A stretch of 64,000 nucleotides of DNA from Variovorax ginsengisoli (GTDB taxonomy: Bacteria > Pseudomonadota > Gammaproteobacteria > Burkholderiales > Burkholderiaceae_C), in assembly GCF_030811835.1 (NCBI RefSeq), contig NZ_JAUSRO010000015.1, forward strand, positions 62,001-126,000, read 5' to 3'. Under the pieces are notes generated by a model. The model saw nothing but the letters and a program-made list of their open reading frames with translations, had not been told where the DNA came from and ran no database searches. This document shows positions 1 to 7,367 of the stretch, one piece after another. Numbering within the stretch: the stretch's first letter is position 1; every line of letters starts with the position of its first letter. A program made the translations under genes and the position numbers.

Positions 1-215
1 AGCGCGCCGCCCGCATGGCCAGGCACTGCGTAGCGCAGCCAGCCGCCATCGCCCAGGCGACGGACCCAGTCGCGGCAGGCGGCGCGGTCGTCGTGCTCGT
101 CGACGTTCTGCGCGGCGGCCCAAGGCAGCAGGCCCTCGGCCAGTTCACGGTGGGCGTCGTCGAAGAAGGGGAGCGCGAGGTGCGCCGTCGAAGGATTCTG
201 GGTCGAGGCGCTCAT
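1..215 (-). CDS. Acyl-CoA dehydrogenase, N-terminal fragment (cut by window edge)
   Basis: Only the first 71 or so codons lie in the window. They start at an ATG complementary to 213-215 and read leftwards off the edge. The N-terminus contains LPFFDDAHREL followed by a Trp-rich helical stretch, which fits the N-terminal helical domain of FAD acyl-CoA dehydrogenases. The start codon lies four bases after the stop of the enoyl-CoA hydratase gene, so it is the last visible gene of the 2-aminobenzoyl-CoA operon. There it would oxidise a CoA thioester in the beta-oxidation-like lower part. The family call rests on a short piece plus context. Confidence 0.6.
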   Translation of the reverse strand, partial: MSASTQNPSTAHLALPFFDDAHRELAEGLLPWAAAQNVDEHDDRAACRDWVRRLGDGGWLRYAVPGHAGGA

Positions 216-219
216 CGTC

Positions 220-1077
220 TCAGTCTCCGCCGAACACCGGCTTCTGCTTGGACGCGAAGGCCTCGTAGGCGCGCGTGAAGTCCTGCGTCTGCATGCAGAT
301 GGCCTGCGCCTGTGCCTCGGACTCGATGGCCTGTTCGATGGTCATCGACCATTCCTGCGACAGCATGGTCTTGGTCATGCCGTGCGCGAAGGTCGGGCCT
401 TCGGCCAGGCTGCGGGCGACGTCGGTGGCTGCGGCGAGCAGCGCGGCGCTGTCTTCGTGCAGGCCGTTGAAGAAGCCCCAGGCGTGGCCTTCCTGCGCGG
501 TCATGGCACGGCCGGTGAACAGCAGTTCCGATGCGCGGCCCTGGCCGATCATGCGGGGCAGCAGGGCGCAGGCGCCCATGTCCGCGCCGGCCAGGCCCAC
601 GCGCGTGAACAGGAAGGCGGTGCGCGTGGCGGGCGTGCCGTAGCGCATGTCGCAGGCCAGGGCGATCATTGCGCCCGCGCCTGCACAGATGCCATCGATG
701 GCACCGATGACCGGCTGTGGGCACTGGCGGATCGCCTTGACCAGGTCGCCCGTCATCCGGGTGAACTCGAGGAGCTCGGGCGTGCGCATCTTCGTGAGCG
801 GGCCGATGATCTCGTGCACGTCGCCGCCCGAGCAGAAGTTGCCGCCGGCACCGGTGACGACGATCGCCTTCACGTCGGTGGCGTAGTGCAACGCACGGAA
901 CAGGTCGCGCAACTCGGCGTAGGACTCGAAGGTCAGCGGGTTCTTGCGTTCGGGGCGGTTCAGCGTGATGGTGCCCACGCCCTGGTCGAAGCCCCAGCTG
1001 AAATGCCGCGCCACGTAGCCGGCCTTGGGTTCGAATTGCGCGTGCATGGGATTGCCTGCGCCGATGTAGTGCTTCAT
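220..1077 (-). CDS. Enoyl-CoA hydratase/isomerase family protein
   Basis: This 285-residue crotonase-fold protein has the oxyanion-hole segments near residues 70-85 (VTGAGGNFCSGGDV) and 125-145 (the IDGICAGAGAMIAL block). Members hydrate or rearrange CoA thioesters in the cytoplasm. The start overlaps the stop of the upstream MarR gene in an ATGA arrangement, indicating translational coupling; an internal Met at residue 11 is a possible alternative start. Lying between the 2-aminobenzoyl-CoA monooxygenase/reductase and an acyl-CoA dehydrogenase, it probably acts in the beta-oxidation-like steps after ring reduction of 2-aminobenzoyl-CoA. The exact substrate cannot be read from sequence. Confidence 0.85.
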   Translation of the reverse strand: MKHYIGAGNPMHAQFEPKAGYVARHFSWGFDQGVGTITLNRPERKNPLTFESYAELRDLFRALHYATDVKAIVVTGAGGNFCSGGDVHEIIGPLTKMRTPELLEFTRMTGDLVKAIRQCPQPVIGAIDGICAGAGAMIALACDMRYGTPATRTAFLFTRVGLAGADMGACALLPRMIGQGRASELLFTGRAMTAQEGHAWGFFNGLHEDSAALLAAATDVARSLAEGPTFAHGMTKTMLSQEWSMTIEQAIESEAQAQAICMQTQDFTRAYEAFASKQKPVFGGD

Positions 1078-1553
1078 GCGGTCTCCGTCGTTGTGGTTTG
1101 GTGCGAGTGCTGCTTGACCTTGCCCAGCAGCTTGTGCAGTTGCGTGACCTCGCGTGCGCTCAGGCCGGCAAAGGCGTTGACGATCCAGGCCTCGTGCTGC
1201 TGGGCCATTTCGTTGAAGAGCTTGCGTCCGCGGGCCGTCAGGCGCACGCGCCAGGCGCGCCGGTCGCCCTCGACGTTGACGCGCTCGACCAGTTCCTCGG
1301 CCACCAGCTGGTCGGTGATGCCGGTCACGTTGCCGCCGGTCACCATCATGCGGCGCGACAGTTCGTTCATCTTCAGTCCCTCGGGCGAGCGCTCCAGCTG
1401 TGCCATCAGGTCAAAGCGTGGCAGCGTGGTGGCGAATTGCTCGCGCAGGCCGTTGCGCACTTCCTTCTCGATGAGCTGCGTGCAGGTCAATAGCCGCAGC
1501 CACAGACGCAGTTCGTCGGGATGTTCGCTGTGGGCGCGGGCTTCGAGGTCCAT
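1074..1553 (-). CDS. MarR family transcriptional regulator (2-aminobenzoyl-CoA operon)
   Basis: This 159-residue protein has a winged-helix core at about residues 45-115, including the MNELSRRMMVTGGNVTGITD recognition region and a wing with GDRRAWRVRLT. AGGAAA lies six bases before its ATG. It begins eight bases after the stop of the monooxygenase/reductase gene and overlaps the hydratase gene by four bases, so the regulator sits inside the operon it probably controls. The likely target is the GTTTA-N4-TAAAC palindrome at 3926-3939, just before the operon's first gene. MarR proteins of aromatic pathways usually repress until a CoA-thioester ligand binds; that ligand is inferred here. Confidence 0.85.
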   Translation of the reverse strand: MDLEARAHSEHPDELRLWLRLLTCTQLIEKEVRNGLREQFATTLPRFDLMAQLERSPEGLKMNELSRRMMVTGGNVTGITDQLVAEELVERVNVEGDRRAWRVRLTARGRKLFNEMAQQHEAWIVNAFAGLSAREVTQLHKLLGKVKQHSHQTTTTETA

Positions 1554-1561
1554 GGAATTTC

Positions 1562-3916
1562 CTATTCTTCGGCGCGCACGGCCGGTGGCGGTGCCGTGGC
1601 GGCTGCGAGCTGTTGTTGTTTGGCAATTTCCCGGTACATCTGGTCACGGCCGGCCAGGTAGGGCTTGGGCCAGTCGACGTAACGGCTCTGCAGTTTCGCA
1701 GCCTCGTGCAGCGTCCAGGCCGGATCGGCCAGATGAGGCCGTGCCACGGCGCACAGGTCGGCGCGTCCGGCGGCCACGATGCTGTTGGCCTGGTCAGCGT
1801 CGGTGATGGCACCCACCGCGATGGTTGCGATGCCGACCTCGTTGCGGATGCGGTCGGCAAAGGGCGTCTGGTACATCCGGCCGTACACCGGCTTGGCCTC
1901 GCGCGTGGTCTGGCCCGACGACACGTCGATGAAGTCGCAGCCGGCCTCCTTGAAGAACCTGGCGACGGCGACGGCGTCGTCGTCGGTGTTGCCGCCGGGG
2001 GCCCAGTCGTGCGCGGAGATCCGCACGCTCATGGGCCGGTCGGCCGGCCACACCGCACGCATCGCTGCAAATACTTCGAGCGGGTAGCGCGCGCGGGCAG
2101 CGATATCGCCGCCATAGCCGTCGGTGCGGTGGTTGGTCAGCGGGCTCAGGAAGGAGGCGAGCACGTAGCCGTGGGCGCAGTGCAGTTCCAGCCAGTCGAA
2201 GCCGGCGTCGACGGCGCGGCGGGTCGATGCGACGAACTGGTCGCGCAGCAGATCCATGTCGGCCTGCGTCATGGCCGCAGGCGTCTGGTTCTGGCTGCCG
2301 TAGGCCAGCGCGCTGGCGGCCAGAAGCGGCCAGTTGCCGGTGGGCAGCGGCTCGTCCGTGCCTTCCCAGCCGACCTGCGTCGATCCCTTGGGGCCGCTGT
2401 GGCCGAGCTGCAGGCCGATCTTCGCGCTGCTCTGCGCATGCACGAAGTCGACGATGCGCTTGAAGGCGTCGCCCTGCGCGTCGGTGTACAGGCCCGGGCA
2501 GCCCGGCGTGATGCGGCCTTCGGGTGTGGGGCTGGTCATCTCGACGAAGACCAGGGCCGCGCCGCCGAGGGCACGTGCGCCCAGGTGCACCAGATGGAAG
2601 TCCTGCACCACGCCGTCGACCGCGCTGTAGGTCGCCATGGGCGAGACGATGATGCGGTTCTTGAGTTCAAGGCCGCGCACCTTGTATGGCGTGAGCATCG
2701 GCGGAATCTGCTTGCCGCCGGCGAGCCATTTCTCGTAGCCGCCCAGCCAGGTGGCGTCGCGCAGGCGCAGGTTCTCGTGGCTGATGCGCTGACTGCGCGT
2801 GAGCATCGAATAGGCGAACTGCTCGATCTGCATGCCGGTGTAGCGAGAGACGTTCTCGAACCACTCGGTGGAGTTTCGCGCGGCGTTCTGGATCTTCAGC
2901 ACCTCGACGCTGCGGCGGGCTTCATAGCCGGTCAGCACCTCGTCGATGCTGCCGCCACGGCCGAACTCGTCGGCAAGGTCGATCGCGTCTTCCAGTGCCA
3001 GCTTGGTGCCCGAGCCGATCGAGAAGTGGGCCGTGTGCGCAGCGTCGCCCATCAGTACCACGGGCACGCGCTTGCCCACGATGTCGACATGGTGGGTCCA
3101 GTGCTTGCAGACCACGCGCGGGAAGCGGATCCAGTTGGCCGAGCCCCGCAGGTGCGTCGCGTTGCTGATGAGTGCATGGCCGCCCAAGTACCGGGCAAAG
3201 AGCTTCTCGCAGAAGGCGATGGCCTCGGGCTGCTCCATCTGGTCGAGCCCATGGGCCTTCCATACTTCTTCGGGCGTCTCCACAATGAAGGTGGAGGTCT
3301 GGTCGTCGAACTGGTAGGCGTGCGCCTGGAACCACCCGTGCTCGGTCTGTTCGAAGGCGAAGGTGAAGGCGTCGAAGGTCTGGTGCGTGCCCAGCCAGAC
3401 GAAGCGGCACTTGCGCAGGTCGATGTCGGGCTGATAGACGTCGGCATAGCGCTGGCGGATGCGGCTGTTGAGGCCGTCGCTGGCAATCACCAGGTCGGCC
3501 TGGTATTGGGCGGCGAGCGCCTGGTCGTCGGTGGCGTCGGTCTCGAAGACCAGATTCACGCCCAGCGACAGGCAGCGTTCCTGCAGGATGTTCAGCAGGC
3601 GCTTGCGCCCGATGCCGCAGAAGCCGTGGCCGCCGGAGCGCACCTGGCCGCCCTTGAAGAACACCTGGATGTCGTCCCAGTGATGGAACGATTCACCGAT
3701 GAGCCCGGCCGTGCCCGACTCTGCCGCCGCCAGGTTGGCCAGCGTCTGGTCGCTCAGCACGACGCCCCAGCCGAAAGTGTCGAAGGGGCGATTGCGCTCG
3801 ACCACGGTGATGTCGAGCGATGGGTGGCGCGCCTTCATGAGCAGGGCGAAATAGAGCCCTGCGGGGCCCCCGCCAATACACAGGATGCGCTGGAGGCCGG
3901 GAGCAAGTATGTTCAT
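1562..3916 (-). CDS. 2-aminobenzoyl-CoA monooxygenase/reductase (flavoprotein fusion)
   Basis: This 784-residue two-domain flavoenzyme is often annotated as bifunctional salicylyl-CoA 5-hydroxylase/oxidoreductase. The N-terminal half is a class A FAD monooxygenase, with GGGPAG at residues 13-18, a second FAD motif SDGLNSRIR, and MGDAAHTAHFSIGSG near residue 295. The C-terminal half, from about residue 405, is an Old Yellow Enzyme-type FMN barrel (KNRIIVSPMATYS, HCAHGYVLASFLSPLTN). In Azoarcus this family hydroxylates and then reduces 2-aminobenzoyl-CoA, dearomatising anthranilate. The ATG at 3914-3916 is preferred because it directly precedes the dinucleotide-binding strand; an upstream extension would run through the operator. 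It is the first gene of the operon. Substrate remains an inference from the family. Confidence 0.88.
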   Translation of the reverse strand: MNILAPGLQRILCIGGGPAGLYFALLMKARHPSLDITVVERNRPFDTFGWGVVLSDQTLANLAAAESGTAGLIGESFHHWDDIQVFFKGGQVRSGGHGFCGIGRKRLLNILQERCLSLGVNLVFETDATDDQALAAQYQADLVIASDGLNSRIRQRYADVYQPDIDLRKCRFVWLGTHQTFDAFTFAFEQTEHGWFQAHAYQFDDQTSTFIVETPEEVWKAHGLDQMEQPEAIAFCEKLFARYLGGHALISNATHLRGSANWIRFPRVVCKHWTHHVDIVGKRVPVVLMGDAAHTAHFSIGSGTKLALEDAIDLADEFGRGGSIDEVLTGYEARRSVEVLKIQNAARNSTEWFENVSRYTGMQIEQFAYSMLTRSQRISHENLRLRDATWLGGYEKWLAGGKQIPPMLTPYKVRGLELKNRIIVSPMATYSAVDGVVQDFHLVHLGARALGGAALVFVEMTSPTPEGRITPGCPGLYTDAQGDAFKRIVDFVHAQSSAKIGLQLGHSGPKGSTQVGWEGTDEPLPTGNWPLLAASALAYGSQNQTPAAMTQADMDLLRDQFVASTRRAVDAGFDWLELHCAHGYVLASFLSPLTNHRTDGYGGDIAARARYPLEVFAAMRAVWPADRPMSVRISAHDWAPGGNTDDDAVAVARFFKEAGCDFIDVSSGQTTREAKPVYGRMYQTPFADRIRNEVGIATIAVGAITDADQANSIVAAGRADLCAVARPHLADPAWTLHEAAKLQSRYVDWPKPYLAGRDQMYREIAKQQQLAAATAPPPAVRAEE

Positions 3917-3925
3917 AAATAAATA

Positions 3926-3939
3926 GTTTAAGCATAAAC
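3926..3939. promoter_or_regulatory. Palindrome upstream of the 2-aminobenzoyl-CoA operon
   Basis: GTTTA-AGCA-TAAAC is an inverted repeat with 5-base arms, ending ten bases before the ATG of the monooxygenase/reductase gene and set in an AT-rich patch unusual for this DNA. Position and symmetry suit a MarR-type repressor site, most simply for the regulator at 1074-1553. The target assignment is inference. Confidence 0.5.
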
Positions 3940-3979
3940 ATTCCGGTGTCAATGGGTACATGGTCTTCGACGAACCCAG

Positions 3980-4008
3980 TTGACGAGTGTTTACACACTG
4001 GCAAAAAT
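3980..4008 (+). promoter_or_regulatory. Sigma-70-like promoter before the CFA synthase-like gene
   Basis: TTGACG at 3980-3985, a 17-base spacer and AAAAAT at 4003-4008 form a plausible -35/-10 pair. The spacer holds an inverted repeat, AGTGT-TTAC-ACACT (3986-3999). Transcription would start near 4015, at or beside the preferred ATG at 4016, so the message may be leaderless or nearly so. No Shine-Dalgarno sequence is seen before 4016. Confidence 0.4.
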
Positions 4009-4015
4009 CGTTCCC

Positions 4016-5284
4016 ATGTCAAGCCTGATTCCGAAGATCGAATCGCAGCTCGCCGCTTTGCCGGTGCCCATCGCCTTGCAACTGCCTGACGGGCGGCGTG
4101 TGGCGCAGCCCGGATCCCGGGTCACGCTGGCGTTCTCGGAGTGGTCGGCGCTGGCCAAGCTGGCGGCGCGCCAGATTGGTGCCATCGGCGAGGCCTACGT
4201 GGAGGGCCGCGTGCAGATCGAGGGCGCCATGCGCGACCTGACCGACGCGGCGGTCGGGTTGCTGCCAGGCACGCCGGTGCAGACCGACACCGGCTGGTGG
4301 AGCCGCCTGCTGCGACAGGCCAAGTCGCGCGGCTCCCATACGCTGCACAAGGATGCGGCGCAGGTGCAGTTCCACTACGACGTTTCGGACGACTTCTATG
4401 CGCTCTGGCTCGACCCGCGGCGCGTGTACTCGTGCGCCTACTACCGCACGGCCGACATGAGCCTGGCGCAGGCGCAGGAGGCCAAGCTCGACCACATCTG
4501 CCGCAAGCTCCGGCTGCAGCCCGGTGAGCGCTTTCTGGACATCGGCTCGGGGTGGGGCGGTCTGCTGCTGTGGGCGGCCGAGCACTATGGCGTGGACGCA
4601 ACGGGCATCACCCTGTCGAAGAACCAGCATGCGCACGTGCAGGGCCTGATCGCCGCCCGCGGCCTGCAGGACCGCGTGCGCGTGGAACTGCGGGACTACC
4701 GTACGCTCGAAGAGACCAGGCCCTTCGACAAGATCTCCTCGGTGGGCATGTTCGAGCATGTGGGCAGTGCCAATATGGCGACCTACTTTCGCAAGATCCA
4801 TGCGCTGCTCGCGCCGGGTGGCCTGGTGCTCAATCACGGCATCACCTCAGGACGGCTCGACTACCAGCAGTTGGGTGCGGGCATGGGCGACTTCATCGAG
4901 AAGTACATCTTCCCGGGCGGCGAGTTGCTGCACGTCACCCACGTGCTGCGCGAGACGGCCGCCGCGGGGCTGGAGATGGTCGACACGGAAAACCTGCGGC
5001 CGCACTATGCCAGGACGCTCTGGGCGTGGTCTGACGCACTGGAGGCGCAACTCGACCGGGCACGCGAGGTGCTGGCCGCAAGCGCCGGCGGGGCTCGCGG
5101 CCAGGCCGAGCGCATCCTGCGCGCCTACCGGCTGTATCTGGCCGGGTCGGCCATGAGCTTCGAGCAGGGATGGATTTCATTGCACCAGATGCTGTCGACG
5201 CGGCCCGATGGACGGGTTGCTGTCGGACAGATGAGGGGCGCGCAATCGGTGTACCCTTTCACCCGGGACTACATCTACAGATAA
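4016..5284 (+). CDS. Cyclopropane-fatty-acyl-phospholipid synthase family methyltransferase
   Basis: This protein is 422 residues from the ATG at 4016. A TTG 36 bases upstream is in frame but lies on the -35 box. The SAM-dependent methyltransferase core begins near residue 165, with motif I LDIGSGWGGLLLWAAE and the family-typical FDKISSVGMFEHVG. The stretch FHYDVSDDFYALWLDPRRVYSCAY before it is diagnostic of CFA synthases, as is the C-terminal YRLYLAGSAMSFEQGWISLHQ. Such enzymes methylenate unsaturated acyl chains of membrane phospholipids from S-adenosylmethionine. The N-terminal 100 residues form a lipid-binding-like domain. A DUF1840 gene follows after five bases. Confidence 0.85.
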   Translation: MSSLIPKIESQLAALPVPIALQLPDGRRVAQPGSRVTLAFSEWSALAKLAARQIGAIGEAYVEGRVQIEGAMRDLTDAAVGLLPGTPVQTDTGWWSRLLRQAKSRGSHTLHKDAAQVQFHYDVSDDFYALWLDPRRVYSCAYYRTADMSLAQAQEAKLDHICRKLRLQPGERFLDIGSGWGGLLLWAAEHYGVDATGITLSKNQHAHVQGLIAARGLQDRVRVELRDYRTLEETRPFDKISSVGMFEHVGSANMATYFRKIHALLAPGGLVLNHGITSGRLDYQQLGAGMGDFIEKYIFPGGELLHVTHVLRETAAAGLEMVDTENLRPHYARTLWAWSDALEAQLDRAREVLAASAGGARGQAERILRAYRLYLAGSAMSFEQGWISLHQMLSTRPDGRVAVGQMRGAQSVYPFTRDYIYR

Positions 5285-5289
5285 CAACC

Positions 5290-5616
5290 ATGCTCTACCG
5301 CTTCAAATCTCAAGCGACCGCCGAGGTCGTGATGCTCGAAACCAATGCCCGCCAACTGCTGGACATCATCGGCAAGGCCCCCGGCGCCCAGGGCGTGATC
5401 ACCGTCGACCAGATGCCTGCTGCACTGCAGGCGCTCTCCGCCGCCATGGCCCGTGAAGCGACGGCGCAGCATCACAATCACGACGACCATGTGGCCGAGA
5501 AGCACGACGAAGCCGCCGAGCGCGAGCATGTGAGCCTGCACCAGCGTGCGGCGCCCCTGGTGGACATGCTCAAGCGCGCGGGCGCCGAAGGCAAGGACAT
5601 CACCTGGGGGGTCTAG
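5290..5616 (+). CDS. DUF1840 domain-containing protein
   Basis: This 108-residue cytoplasmic protein starts MLYRFKSQATAEVVMLE, the conserved opening of the DUF1840 family common in beta- and gammaproteobacteria. Residues 60-80 are rich in His and Asp (HHNHDDH) and the rest is mostly helical. Function is unknown. It starts five bases after the methyltransferase stop and is probably co-transcribed with it. The family call is from recognised sequence; a metal-binding role for the His-rich segment would be speculation. Confidence 0.75.
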   Translation: MLYRFKSQATAEVVMLETNARQLLDIIGKAPGAQGVITVDQMPAALQALSAAMAREATAQHHNHDDHVAEKHDEAAEREHVSLHQRAAPLVDMLKRAGAEGKDITWGV

Positions 5617-5629
5617 GGGCCATCCTGCC

Positions 5630-5641
5630 CCCGCCGGCGGG
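5630..5641. terminator. GC palindrome between convergent genes
   Basis: CCCGCCGGCGGG is a perfect 12-base palindrome in the 40-base gap between two convergent genes. No T-run follows on either strand, so it is at best a weak or factor-dependent terminator. Confidence 0.25.
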
Positions 5642-5656
5642 ACTCGGCGCGCAGGG

Positions 5657-6703
5657 TCAGTCGACCGTCGCGCCGGAATCCTTGACGACCTTGGCCCACT
5701 TCTTGTGCTCGCTGTCGATCAGACGGGCGAAGTCGGCCGGTGAATTGCCGCTGGGAATGGCGCCTTGCGCCAGCAGTTTTTCTTTCATGGCCGGGGTGCC
5801 GAGCGACTTGGCCACTTCCTGCTGAATGCGGTTGACCACATCTGCCGGCGTGCCCGCGGGAGCGAGCAGGCCGAACCAGGAACTGGCTTCGTAGCCCTTG
5901 AGTGCGGGGCCGCCGGCTTCGGCGACGGTCGGCACGTCGGGCAGTGCAGGCGAGCGCTGTGCGCTGGTCACGGCCAGCGCAACCAATTTTCCGCCCTTGA
6001 TCTGCTGCATCGAGGAGGGCAGGTTGTCGAACATCACATCGGCACTGCCGCCGATCATGTCGATGAGTGCCGGACCCGACCCCTTGTACGGGATGTGCGT
6101 CATGAAGGTGCCGGTCATGCTCTTGAACAGCTCACCCGCCAGGTGGATCGAGGTGCCGCTGCCGCTCGATGCCATGTTGAGCTTGCCCGGATTGGCCTTG
6201 GCGTATTTCACGAAGTCGGCCACGTTGTGGATGTTGAGTGCGCGGGCCTTGTCCGCGTTCATTTCCATCACGTTGGGCACGGCCGCGACCAGCGTCACGG
6301 GGGCAAAGTCCTTGATCGGGTCGAAGGCCAGCTTGGGATACAGCGCGCGGTTGATGCCATGCGTGCCCACGGTGCCCATGAGCAGCGTGTAGCCGTCGTT
6401 GGGCGACTTGGCCACGATGTCGGCACCGAGGTTGCCGCCCGCGCCCGGCCGGTTGTCGACGATGAACTGCTGGCCGAAGGCCTTCGAGAGCTCCGGCGCC
6501 ATGGCGCGCGCAAGAATGTCGGTGGTGCCGCCCGCTGCAAAAGGCACGACGATGCGCACCGGCTTGGTAGGCCAGCTGCTCTGCGCCGTGGCGGTGCCGG
6601 CCAGGCACAGCGCGGCGGCGAAGGCCGTTCCTGCGGCCAGCAGGTGGCGGCGGGAAGAAGGCTTGGAAGAAGGAAGAGACGAAAGAGGGGAAACTGGTTT
6701 CAT
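5657..6703 (-). CDS. Tripartite tricarboxylate transporter substrate-binding (Bug family) protein
   Basis: This 348-residue periplasmic binding protein has a signal peptide with a twin-Arg-like SSRRHLLAAG start and probable cleavage after ATA near residue 40. The Bug signature follows: WPTKPVRIVVPFAAGGTTDILAR, VDNRPGAGGNLGADIVA and the pattern DGYTLLMG. Bug proteins bind small carboxylates or their amides for TctAB-type importers. No TctA or TctB gene is nearby, so this is one of the orphan receptors typical of Bordetella and Comamonadaceae. The upstream MarR gene on the same strand (92-base gap) may share a transcript or regulate it. The ligand cannot be predicted. Confidence 0.9.
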   Translation of the reverse strand: MKPVSPLSSLPSSKPSSRRHLLAAGTAFAAALCLAGTATAQSSWPTKPVRIVVPFAAGGTTDILARAMAPELSKAFGQQFIVDNRPGAGGNLGADIVAKSPNDGYTLLMGTVGTHGINRALYPKLAFDPIKDFAPVTLVAAVPNVMEMNADKARALNIHNVADFVKYAKANPGKLNMASSGSGTSIHLAGELFKSMTGTFMTHIPYKGSGPALIDMIGGSADVMFDNLPSSMQQIKGGKLVALAVTSAQRSPALPDVPTVAEAGGPALKGYEASSWFGLLAPAGTPADVVNRIQQEVAKSLGTPAMKEKLLAQGAIPSGNSPADFARLIDSEHKKWAKVVKDSGATVD

Positions 6704-6795
6704 CCAGTGTTTTTACCTGCGAAAGCGGGGCGCTTGCGCAGATGGATCCCCCGTGAATACCCTGAGCCGGACATGCCCTGGCCCCGCCATGCGTC

Positions 6796-7233
6796 TCAGC
6801 CGGTCGCCTCGCATTCGTCGATGAAGTTCTCCAGCAGCTTCTTGAGTTGGCTGGTCTTGCGCGAACCCAGTGCGCCCTCGATCACGTCGTGGTGCGCGTC
6901 CACGCTCTTCTTCAGGCGCGCGACCGTCTCCAGGCCCAGGTCGCTGATGTAGACCACCACGCGCCGGCTGTCGGCCGCGTCGGCTGCCCGCAGCACCAGG
7001 CCGCGGCTGACCAGCTTGTCGATGTTCTTGGTGAGCGCCGGATGGTTGAGCAGGACGAGCGTCGCAAGATCGCCCATCGTGCGGCCCTGTTCGTCGGCCA
7101 GCACCTGCAGGATGCGCCAGTGCTCCTCGGTCACATCTTCGGCCGCGATCGACTGCGCCAGCCCGATGCGCATGCGCCGGTGGGCCGAGGCCAGCAGGTA
7201 GGCCAGGTACTGCGAGATGTCTTGCTCGGGCAT
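6796..7233 (-). CDS. MarR family transcriptional regulator (amide locus)
   Basis: This 145-residue winged-helix protein has its recognition region at residues 52-75 (TMGDLATLVLLNHPALTKNIDKL) and a wing AADSRRVVVYISD. It is transcribed away from the AmiC-like gene at 7368. The shared intergenic region contains a 13-base near-perfect palindrome (7276-7288) and a CTTGGAAAGTATTGG box (7292-7306). That box recurs almost unchanged in the promoter before the amidase at 8692, making this protein the prime candidate for the factor binding it. Ligand unknown; an amide or its acid would fit the context. Confidence 0.82.
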   Translation of the reverse strand: MPEQDISQYLAYLLASAHRRMRIGLAQSIAAEDVTEEHWRILQVLADEQGRTMGDLATLVLLNHPALTKNIDKLVSRGLVLRAADAADSRRVVVYISDLGLETVARLKKSVDAHHDVIEGALGSRKTSQLKKLLENFIDECEATG

Positions 7234-7275
7234 GGGGCGGGCGGTTTCGGAATATTTGTATCTGGCTGACAGTTT

Positions 7276-7306
7276 AGCGATGATCGCTTGCCTTGGAAAG
7301 TATTGG
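7276..7306. promoter_or_regulatory. Divergent regulatory region: palindrome plus CTTGGAAAGTATTGG box
   Basis: AGCGAT-G-ATCGCT (7276-7288) is perfectly symmetric around one central base. Four bases on begins CTTGGAAAGTATTGG (7292-7306), which matches 8545-8559 at 14 of 15 positions. The two elements lie between a divergent MarR gene and the AmiC-like gene. They look like operator sites; which protein binds is inferred. Confidence 0.5.
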
Positions 7307-7367
7307 CGCGGTTTTTGCGGTAGAGACCTCCCCTGTTGCCGTCTTGGTGCATTGCCAGGAGTTTTCG

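Noticed and set aside
382..1806. Long plus-strand frame opposite the hydratase, MarR and monooxygenase genes
   Set aside because: It is antisense to genes with clear domain motifs, has Ala/Arg-rich low-complexity translation typical of GC-rich shadow frames, and no family motif.
1613..3922. 769-codon plus-strand open frame opposite the monooxygenase/reductase gene
   Set aside because: High GC makes long antisense frames common; the translation lacks recognisable motifs while the minus-strand protein has complete FAD and FMN domains.
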